Both the position numbers and the translations under genes were made by a program. Shown here piece by piece: positions 1 to 5,345 of a stretch of DNA of 6,088 bases. This DNA comes from Candidatus Omnitrophota bacterium (GTDB lineage Bacteria; Omnitrophota; Omnitrophia; Omnitrophales; JACROU01), in assembly GCA_016206875.1 (NCBI GenBank), contig JACQQR010000252.1, forward strand, positions 1 through 6,088, in the 5' to 3' direction. The notes beneath the pieces are model-generated. The model was not told the DNA's origin, ran no database searches, and saw only the letters and a list, made by a program, of their open reading frames with translations. The stretch's first letter is position 1. Each line of letters opens with the position of its first letter.

Positions 1-8
1 CCCTGAGT

Positions 9-38
9 CCCTCTCCCTCTGCTGCGCGAGGGAGAGGG
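9..38. repeat. Palindromic hairpin repeat at the left edge
   Basis: An 11-bp arm, CCCTCTCCCTC (9-19), is perfectly complementary to GAGGGAGAGGG (28-38) across an 8-base loop. This resembles the widespread dispersed intergenic repeats built on CCCTCTCCCTC. No T-run follows the stem on either side, so it does not look like an intrinsic terminator. It lies just upstream of the propeller gene and may have been inserted near that gene's original start region. The element may extend left beyond the window. Confidence 0.6.
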
Positions 39-91
39 GAAACGCTACACCAATTTGTGAAGCGAAGCACTCCCTTCTCCCATCCCGCTAA

Positions 92-220
92 GAGATTACG
101 ATTGTTCTGGTATCTCTCCTATCCGCTCCGCTGGCGGCGCAAAACCCGCCCGAGGGCGAGTGGAAAAAAATTTCTTCGGGAGTCCTTGAAGCGCACTTCG
201 GCTCTATCACTGCGTCGAGT
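92..220 (+). other. In-frame upstream extension encoding a signal-peptide core, without a normal start codon
   Basis: The frame of the gene called at 221 stays open upstream to a TAA at 89-91. It encodes a hydrophobic run ITIVLVSLLSAPLAA followed by QNPPEGEWKKISSGVLE, which looks like a signal-peptide core with an A-x-A type cleavage site before QN and then the start of a mature exported protein. There is no ATG, GTG or TTG in this stretch; only ATT codons (95, 101) and CTG (107) are available, and the basic n-region is missing. The neighbouring frame, open from a GTG at 57, encodes KRSTPFSHPAKRLR just ahead, which would be a good n-region if a one-base shift lay near 101. A frameshift (mutation or assembly error), an ATT start, or a start lost to repeat insertion are all possible. 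Confidence 0.55.
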
Positions 221-1753
221 GTGACCCCTCGAATCATCTTCTTGGACTCCCGTCATCGTCTTTGGCGCAGCCTGGATGAAGGCGGGCATTGGACACGCGT
301 TTTTGAATTATCCGGAAAAACCGAGGCCGAGATTCATCGAAGCTATGTTTCGCCGCATCACCCTTCTACGCTTTACCTGCTTTCGACAGAAGGGCTATTC
401 ATAAGCCAAGATTTGGGCAATGAATTCAAATTATTGTTCAGCCCGCCGAACGCAAAAGAGCGGAATTGCACTTGCCTCACCTTTCATCCCACTGATCCGG
501 ATATTCTTTTGTTGGGCACGCAAGGCGGTTTGTTTTGGACATTGGACGGCGGCGAAACCTGGCAGCGGGAATTATTTACTTTGGGCGCAAAAACTATTCT
601 CAAGATTCTTCTGCCCGAGTCGTCCCGTGACAATGAATTCTTGATTCTTACCTCTTCTTCCATATATGCCGTGAGCCGCAACGGAAAAAATTTAAAGCAA
701 CTTTATAGTTCGGGTTTGCCGGCTGAGGCCGAGGCTGAGGAAACGCCGCAAGCACAACAAATGCTTTTCGATATATGCCGGTTTGAATCTTCGCTTTTAT
801 TGGCATCCGTCACGGGTATGTTAGAAAGCAAAGACGGAGGAGCAAATTGGCGGGCATTTCCCATGTTTGGACTTGGGTCCAAAAAAATTTATCGAATTGC
901 GGCTGCCGGAAGAAACCAAAGGCTTTTTGCCGCTACGGATTCGGGCGTATATCAATATGAAGCGCGGGAAAACCGCTGGCATCCACTCAAGAACGGGATG
1001 GACGGCGTTCGTATTCATGATTTATCTTTTCACGGCGGAGAAGAAGAAAAATTATACGCCGTAAATTCTTCCGGCGTTTATAGCCTGGCTTTATCTCCCA
1101 TAGAAATTCGGGCCGGCTGGCTCGAAGAAGTCCCCGGCGTTTCTCCGGAGGCGGCGCGCTTCTATTTTCTTCGAGAACCGGATATCCGAGGAGTGCATGA
1201 AGCCGTTATGGGCTATAGCGGCGTGCACCCTCAAAAAATTGATCGGTGGCAGCGCGAGTCGCGCCTTCGGAACTTCCTGCCCAGAGTTTCCGCCGGGCTG
1301 AGTCGTTCGCGCGCGCAAAACGTCGACATTGACCGGGGGGGCACGAATAATCCCGACGTGTTCATTGCCGGGCCGGAAGAATCTTCATGGGATGAGCAAA
1401 TCAACGTCACGTGGAGCTTAGCCGATTTAATCTGGAGCCCGGATCAAACCGCAATCGACAGCCGGAGCAAACTCATGACCGAGCTGCGCAGTGAACTGCT
1501 TTCGAACGTAACACGCATTTATTTTGAGCGGCAGAGAAAAATTATGGAACTCATGCTGGAGCCTCCGGAAGATATTCGATCCCAAATCCAAAGAGCCCAA
1601 GAAATTCGAGAATTGACCGCACATTTGGACGCCTATACCGGCGGGTATTTTACGAGGGAATTAGAGAAACGAAATCTGCAAGAACCGTGGGAGCTTGCTG
1701 TCATTCCTGCGGAAGCCTTGCCTACCGGCAGGCAGGCAGGAATCCAGGATTAG
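221..1753 (+). CDS. Exported beta-propeller (Asp-box/YCF48-like) protein with conserved uncharacterised C-terminal domain
   Basis: The protein has 510 residues from the first conventional start (GTG 221), but true coding probably begins upstream (see 92-220). Residues about 1-290 form propeller blades with Asp-box-like motifs: SLDEGGHW (17-24), TLDGGETW (107-114) and SKDGGANW (203-210). Each is followed or preceded by G-L/V-F/Y strands such as EGLF, QGGLFW, SGVYQY and SGVYSL. Such blades occur in sortilin, BNR and YCF48-like proteins and usually bind partners or scaffold complexes; no sialidase active site is visible. Residues about 300-485 are a second domain with DIDRGGTNNPD (369-379), WSLADLIWSPDQTAID (398-413), RSKLM, VTRIYFER and TGGYF, a signature set I associate with uncharacterised Omnitrophota proteins. 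It is rich in predicted helix and is distantly reminiscent of half of a TolC-type protein, which is speculative. The last 17 residues (494-510) are repeat-derived. The signal-peptide core upstream suggests a periplasmic or outer-membrane location. The gene converges on rlmN with a 9-bp gap. Function is unknown. Confidence 0.8.
   Translation: MTPRIIFLDSRHRLWRSLDEGGHWTRVFELSGKTEAEIHRSYVSPHHPSTLYLLSTEGLFISQDLGNEFKLLFSPPNAKERNCTCLTFHPTDPDILLLGTQGGLFWTLDGGETWQRELFTLGAKTILKILLPESSRDNEFLILTSSSIYAVSRNGKNLKQLYSSGLPAEAEAEETPQAQQMLFDICRFESSLLLASVTGMLESKDGGANWRAFPMFGLGSKKIYRIAAAGRNQRLFAATDSGVYQYEARENRWHPLKNGMDGVRIHDLSFHGGEEEKLYAVNSSGVYSLALSPIEIRAGWLEEVPGVSPEAARFYFLREPDIRGVHEAVMGYSGVHPQKIDRWQRESRLRNFLPRVSAGLSRSRAQNVDIDRGGTNNPDVFIAGPEESSWDEQINVTWSLADLIWSPDQTAIDSRSKLMTELRSELLSNVTRIYFERQRKIMELMLEPPEDIRSQIQRAQEIRELTAHLDAYTGGYFTRELEKRNLQEPWELAVIPAEALPTGRQAGIQD
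1700..1750. repeat. Nested palindromic repeats forming the C-terminus of the propeller gene
   Basis: The outer element has arms ATTCCTGC (1703-1710) and GCAGGAAT (1736-1743). It belongs to the common GTCATTCC-type palindrome whose translation reads VIPAxAGIQ. Here VIPAEA and GIQ are separated by exactly seven extra codons (LPTGRQA, 21 bp). These contain a second near-perfect 16-bp palindrome at 1719-1734 (seven of eight pairs), typical of CCTGCCGG/CCGGCAGG repeats. The insertion kept the reading frame. The element supplies codons up to the one before the stop. Confidence 0.75.
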
Positions 1754-1768
1754 CAATGGGAGCTAATC
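1748..1768. terminator. Hairpin overlapping both convergent stop codons
   Basis: GATTAGC (1748-1754) and GCTAATC (1762-1768) form a perfect 7-bp stem with a 7-base loop. The TAG of the propeller gene (1751-1753) lies in the left arm and the TAG of rlmN (complement, 1763-1765) in the right arm. It could act as a bidirectional terminator or a barrier between convergent transcripts. Neither side has a clean T-run (plus-strand downstream has only interrupted Ts near 1781-1805), so terminator function is weakly supported. Confidence 0.35.
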
Positions 1769-2896
1769 TCGAAAGTCGACTTTCGTATTTCGACTTTCGA
1801 TTTTCTTGAGCCGCAGCTGCCCGCAGGCGGCGTTGATGTCTACGCCGGAGGAAATGCGCAGCGTATTGCGCACGTGATGACGGTCGAGAATGCGCCGGAA
1901 AGCGCGCATACGGGATAACTCGGGGCGCTCAAACTCCGCATCTTCGATGGGGTTGTAGGCAATCAAATTCACTTTAGAGCCTGTTTGCTTGGCTAACCGA
2001 GCCAGCTCATGCGCATCTTTGTCTGAATCGTTCACCCCTTGAAGCAGCGTGTATTCAAAAGTGTACTCACGCCCGAATTTCGCCCGATGTTGCACCAGCG
2101 TTTGCATGAGCGTCTTCAGCGAGTACTTGCGGTTGATGGGAACAATCCGGCTGCGCGTCCGGTCAAAAGGCGAGTGAATGGAAATCGAAAGGCGCACTTG
2201 CCGTAATGTTTTTTCAGAAAATTTTTCTATGCCCGGCACCAAACCCACGGTAGACACCGTGATGCGCCTTGAGCCAATGCCGTACCCCCAAGGTGAGTGA
2301 ACGATTTCTATGGATTTCATCACGGCATCTACATTCTCAAGCGGCTCACCCATTCCCATATACACCAAATTGTGCACCGGCTCCTTCACCCGGGCCTGCA
2401 CGAGCGCAAGCTGGCTCGTAATCTCAGAGGCGGAAAGATTTCTCACGAACCCGCCCTTGGAGCTGGCGCAAAACGAGCAGTTCATTTTGCAGCCCACTTG
2501 TGAGGAAAGGCATACGGTATTGCGGCCGTTCTTTCGAATCCAAACTGTTTCTACATACAGATTATCTTGCGTGCGGAAAAGAAATTTTTCGCTTCTGTCG
2601 GAAGAAACGCCGGTTTCCACCCACTCCAAATTGGAAAGCTCCGTGCGTTCTTGCAGTGTGTTGAGAAAAGCTTGAGGCAGGTTGTTGATTTGCTTGAAAC
2701 AAGATACATTCTCTCCGTAAATCCAGCGGGCCAGTTGAGCACCGCGGTACGCTTGCTCACCGAGTTGGGTGGAAAGCCGGCTGAGTTCGCGCTCACTCAG
2801 GCCGCGAAGGCAAATTTTTTCAGGCTTAATTTTCTGTATCTGTCTGCGCAAAATCACTGGTGCTCCCAACTCCGTAATCCATTTGTTGTAGTTCAT
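1763..2896 (-). CDS. rlmN: Dual-specificity 23S rRNA (A2503-C2) / tRNA (A37-C2) methyltransferase RlmN
   Basis: RlmN is a cytoplasmic radical-SAM enzyme that methylates C2 of A2503 in 23S rRNA and A37 in some tRNAs. From ATG 2896 it has 377 residues, the normal family size. An N-terminal helical domain (about 28-62, GLSERELSRLSTQLGEQAYR, ARWIYG) precedes the radical-SAM core. The [4Fe-4S] motif is C136-x3-C140-x2-C143 (CKMNCSFC). C129 in VCLSSQVGC matches the resolving Cys, GEP sits at 183-185 and TVSTVGLVPGI follows the core. C358 in DINAACGQL matches the methyl-carrying Cys, so all key residues are present. The frame is open upstream to an ATG at 3112, but that start would bury the small gene and has no family support. 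ATG 2896 has a weak ribosome site; GTG 2857 (364 residues) has GGGAG five bases ahead and is a real alternative. The start overlaps the upstream small gene by 71 bp (32 bp from the GTG), suggesting coupled translation. The last 12 residues are repeat-derived. Confidence 0.95.
   Translation of the reverse strand: MNYNKWITELGAPVILRRQIQKIKPEKICLRGLSERELSRLSTQLGEQAYRGAQLARWIYGENVSCFKQINNLPQAFLNTLQERTELSNLEWVETGVSSDRSEKFLFRTQDNLYVETVWIRKNGRNTVCLSSQVGCKMNCSFCASSKGGFVRNLSASEITSQLALVQARVKEPVHNLVYMGMGEPLENVDAVMKSIEIVHSPWGYGIGSRRITVSTVGLVPGIEKFSEKTLRQVRLSISIHSPFDRTRSRIVPINRKYSLKTLMQTLVQHRAKFGREYTFEYTLLQGVNDSDKDAHELARLAKQTGSKVNLIAYNPIEDAEFERPELSRMRAFRRILDRHHVRNTLRISSGVDINAACGQLRLKKIESRNTKVDFRD
1766..1801. 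repeat. CGAAAGTCG palindromic cluster encoding the RlmN tail
   Basis: CGAAAGTCGACTTTCG (1770-1785) is a perfect 16-bp palindrome. CGACTTTCG recurs at 1791-1799, so TCGAAAGTCG (1769-1778) also pairs with CGACTTTCGA (1791-1800). On the minus strand the cluster is translated as the last 12 residues of RlmN (IESRNTKVDFRD). This peptide style matches a widespread short repeat whose translations read like EIRNSK. It lies next to the 1748-1768 hairpin and the nested repeat at 1700-1750. Confidence 0.65.
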
Positions 2897-3182
2897 TATA
2901 GCGATCTTCAAAACTAGTGATTGGGAGCGGATCTTGTTTTCCGTCCATGCTGCCTTCGGGCGCCTTGTCTCCCGTGACAAAACCATCGAATGCGCTGCCG
3001 AATCCTTGAAATCCTCCGTAGAGTACACGAAGCGTTTCCACGGGAGCGTCAATGACGGGATTCCCGGATTTTTTTTTGTTTTCCTCGACAGAATTTTCCG
3101 CTTCTTCTGCAACGGCGGAATTCATACAGAACATCAATGCTGCAAAGACAAAACTGAACTGAATGATTTTCAGTGACTTCAT
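2826..3182 (-). CDS. Small exported protein of unknown function
   Basis: The protein has 118 residues. It starts with a clear Sec signal peptide: MKSLK n-region, hydrophobic core IIQFSFVFAALMFCM, and probable cleavage after AVA (residue 25) before EEAEN. No lipobox is seen around Cys19 (LMFC). The mature part is about 93 residues and acidic, with a Lys run (36-38), a Gly/Phe-rich patch YGGFQGFGSAFDGFVTGD (55-72) and a polar tail; it has no Cys. I do not recognise the family. The start is supported by a strong ribosome site (TAGGAGG at 3187-3193, four bases from the ATG). The gene lies 15 bp after the histidine kinase stop, and its 3' end overlaps rlmN by 71 bp in another frame, so it is probably cotranscribed with both. 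A run of nine A (minus strand, 3069-3077) within the Lys codons is a possible slippage site. A periplasmic accessory or sensory partner of the kinase is conceivable but unproven. Confidence 0.75.
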   Translation of the reverse strand: MKSLKIIQFSFVFAALMFCMNSAVAEEAENSVEENKKKSGNPVIDAPVETLRVLYGGFQGFGSAFDGFVTGDKAPEGSMDGKQDPLPITSFEDRYNELQQMDYGVGSTSDFAQTDTEN

Positions 3183-3197
3183 GCTTCCTCCTATTGT

Positions 3198-5231
3198 TTA
3201 TGGCTTAAACTGCGCAAGCATTTCATTATGCATACCCAAAAAAGCCAAAAGTTTTTCTTTGGTGTCTCCGTCTTCCGGATAAAAGGCGTGGCCTTCATGC
3301 ACTTTGATCGAAACCACGTGATTTCCGAGAAAGAAACTCTCCGTATTGTACGGCGCCTGGCCTTCCTCAGGCAATGCCGCGGCGATTTCCTCATCGCTGC
3401 TTTTTAACATAAGCACTTGCCCATTTTCCATATCCGTGACCATCCGCGCATCCCCCGATATTTTGGAAAGTATTCTATCGGTAAATTGGCTGAATAATTG
3501 TTCCAATTGCTTAGGCGCCGTGCCTTTTTTCAAAAAGGGATAGTCTAAAATTTTATATAAAACAAACGAAATTTTTTGCCCGCGCTGTTCGGATTTTACT
3601 ACCATGTCCCTGAATAGGTCTTGCAGATAATTTTCGACAGAAAACACCGGCAAGGTGAACGTAAATTTGCTGCCGCGCCCGGGTTCGCTTTCCGCCCAAA
3701 TTTTTCCGCCGTGCAGCTGCACAATCTGCTGGCAAATCGGAAGGCCCAGGCCGGTGCCCTTCGGGCCACCGCCTATTTCACGGCTGATTTGATAAAATTT
3801 ATTAAAAATTTCCGAAATTTCCTCTTTCGGAATTCCCTTGCCGGTGTCCACCACGGTGACCTGAATTAATTCTTCGCCCGGCACAGGATGCGCGCTCGCC
3901 ACAATCATCCCTTGTTCTTGAGTAAATTTGATGGCATTGCCTATTAAATTGATGAGCACTTGCCCGATTCTTTGCTCATCCCCGTAAACGAGAGGCAGAT
4001 CCTGGCCGAAAGACGTGCCAAGAATTAAACGCCGGCGCAAGGCAAACGCTTTCATGGACTCAACAACGCCATAAATGAGCTGCTTGATATCCACCGAGCT
4101 CTTACGGAACTGCATCAGCCCCGACTCCAGCTTGGATAAATCCAAAATATCATGAATCAGCGCGCTCAAACGCTGGACATTGCCGTGAATGATGTTCATA
4201 AATTTTTCCTGCTGAGGATTGAGAGGCCCAAACGCCTTTTCGGTAATCAGGGAAACGCCTTCCTGGATGGAAGTCAGCGGGGTTCGAATTTCATGGCTGA
4301 TTGTTGAAATAAATTCTGATTTCATATAATCCAGTTTCTGAAGTTCTGTATTGGCCTTTTCCAATTCTTCCGTCGATCGAATCAGCTCTTCTTGTTTGGT
4401 TAAAAGGCGCTTATTTAAACTTTCCAGCTCATCTTTGCGGCTTTCCAGTTCACCGCCCTGAATTCTCAGGCGCTTGTTCACCTCTTCCACATGATGCATC
4501 AATTTGAAAATTGACTCCCGGTTTTTTTCCAACTCCTGATTCTTCATTTCTGTGGCCATGTGTTTATGTTCCGCAATGTCCATTTGATGTTTCAGTTCAT
4601 CCGCCTGCTCGGCCAAGAGGGCATTGGCAGATTCCGAATCGGCGGCCTTTCTGCGCAGCGTATACACCAAAAGGCTGAGCAAAATAGCGCCGAACCCGAT
4701 CAAAATCCAAAGCCAGGCAAAACGGTTTTCTAAGCCAAAAAATGCGCCGGATAAATCCGGGCCTCCGTGAGGCAGCGCCCCCGTCGTCTCCAAAAACAAC
4801 ATGCCGAACAGAAGAAGCGCGTCGGTGGCCGCCACAAACAAGCTTCTTACCGGAGAAAGTAAGGCAATGAGTTCGGATACAGTCAAAAAATAAAGCCAGC
4901 AGGCGGGGCTCAAGACGCCTCCGGAAAAATAAATGGCGAATGTTTCCATTCCGGTGACTAAAGCAGTATATATCCAAAAAAGGCTCGAAGCATACTTCGG
5001 GGGCTTCCAAAAAAAGCTGGGCAGGAGAAATAATATGGTTACAAGTACGGCGGCAGCGCTCAAACCGAGGAACATCATCCGGGTTTCTTCAACAAATCCC
5101 GCGGTAATGACGCCTAGAGGCACAAGAGCCCACGTGGTGTAGCATAAAATCTGAAGGGCGTAGTAATAGTCCCTGAAATCGAGCGCGTCTTTTCTTCGCA
5201 TCCATCCTCGGATGCTCTGATCCAAATCCAT
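3198..5231 (-). CDS. Six-TM hybrid-length sensor histidine kinase with C-terminal degenerate GGDEF-like domain
   Basis: This membrane sensor kinase has 677 residues. The N-terminal part has about six TM helices (roughly 26-46, 52-72, 82-103, 108-128, 129-149, 171-191) with short loops, so the signal is probably sensed within or near the membrane. A long coiled coil (about 196-305) leads to the HisKA dimerisation domain with phosphoacceptor H313 in FISTISHEIRTPLTSI. The catalytic ATPase domain has an N box with N432 (LINLIGNAIKF), G1 DTGKGI (462-467), F box FNKFYQ (476-481) and G2 GTGLGL (492-497), so it should be active. After the catalytic domain, residues about 531-677 form an extra domain that resembles a decayed GGDEF domain (see findings). 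No receiver domain and no response regulator gene are present in the window. ATG 5231 has CGGAG six bases upstream. It is the first gene of a probable operon with the small exported protein and rlmN. Confidence 0.93.
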   Translation of the reverse strand: MDLDQSIRGWMRRKDALDFRDYYYALQILCYTTWALVPLGVITAGFVEETRMMFLGLSAAAVLVTILFLLPSFFWKPPKYASSLFWIYTALVTGMETFAIYFSGGVLSPACWLYFLTVSELIALLSPVRSLFVAATDALLLFGMLFLETTGALPHGGPDLSGAFFGLENRFAWLWILIGFGAILLSLLVYTLRRKAADSESANALLAEQADELKHQMDIAEHKHMATEMKNQELEKNRESIFKLMHHVEEVNKRLRIQGGELESRKDELESLNKRLLTKQEELIRSTEELEKANTELQKLDYMKSEFISTISHEIRTPLTSIQEGVSLITEKAFGPLNPQQEKFMNIIHGNVQRLSALIHDILDLSKLESGLMQFRKSSVDIKQLIYGVVESMKAFALRRRLILGTSFGQDLPLVYGDEQRIGQVLINLIGNAIKFTQEQGMIVASAHPVPGEELIQVTVVDTGKGIPKEEISEIFNKFYQISREIGGGPKGTGLGLPICQQIVQLHGGKIWAESEPGRGSKFTFTLPVFSVENYLQDLFRDMVVKSEQRGQKISFVLYKILDYPFLKKGTAPKQLEQLFSQFTDRILSKISGDARMVTDMENGQVLMLKSSDEEIAAALPEEGQAPYNTESFFLGNHVVSIKVHEGHAFYPEDGDTKEKLLAFLGMHNEMLAQFKP

Positions 5232-5267
5232 AAGTGACTCCGTGCGTCAAAAGATACGCAACTGCTT

Positions 5268-5296
5268 ATTTAACCTAAGTTTAGCTGATAAACCAA
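5268..5296 (-). promoter_or_regulatory. Candidate sigma-70-type promoter of the histidine kinase operon
   Basis: Read on the minus strand, TTGGTT (5291-5296) and TTAAAT (5268-5273) are separated by exactly 17 bases. They match the -35 and -10 consensus at 3 and 4 of 6 positions. Transcription would begin near 5261, leaving a leader of about 30 bases to ATG 5231 that includes the ribosome site at 5238-5242. The matches are modest and the assignment rests mainly on position and spacing. Confidence 0.3.
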
Positions 5297-5310
5297 GAGG
5301 GGGCAAATAG

Positions 5311-5335
5311 GATAGACCATGGATTATGGTCTATC
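5311..5335. repeat. Perfect intergenic hairpin after mutL
   Basis: GATAGACCAT (5311-5320) and ATGGTCTATC (5326-5335) form a perfect 10-bp stem with the loop GGATT. A degenerate further copy, GACTATGGATTT (5336-5347), follows and reaches the mutL stop codon (5346-5348), suggesting a dispersed ACTATGGA-type repeat. It starts 11 bases past the mutL stop, so it could slow or end mutL transcription. On the minus strand only CTATTT follows the stem, so it would be a poor intrinsic terminator. Confidence 0.6.
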
Positions 5336-5345
5336 GACTATGGAT

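Noticed and set aside
9..38. Intrinsic terminator of an upstream gene
   Set aside because: The stem is strong but no T-run follows on either strand; a dispersed repeat explains it better.
164..173. A7T3 slippery site as a programmed frameshift in the propeller gene
   Set aside because: The frame after and before it that makes protein sense is the same one (from 92), so no shift is needed at this site; the problem lies farther upstream.
1763..1801. CRISPR-like repeat array at the convergent junction
   Set aside because: There are only partial copies with 5-base spacing and no regular spacers; palindromic repeats explain the pattern.
2310..2675. A 121-residue plus-strand open frame and a similar one at 2567-2917
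   Set aside because: Both lie antisense to the well-conserved rlmN coding sequence, lack ribosome sites and show no recognisable protein features.
2897..3112. N-terminal extension of RlmN to an ATG at 3112
   Set aside because: The extra 72 residues are basic and low in family resemblance, would overlap nearly all of the small exported gene, and RlmN has normal size without them.
2826..3182. TIGR04073-type exosortase-associated protein for the small exported gene
   Set aside because: Size and signal peptide are similar, but the lysine-leucine-glycine-rich core expected of that family is not seen clearly enough.
4597..5010. A 137-residue minus-strand open frame within the kinase gene
   Set aside because: It is a shadow of the membrane-domain coding region of the kinase in another frame, with no start signal or domain.
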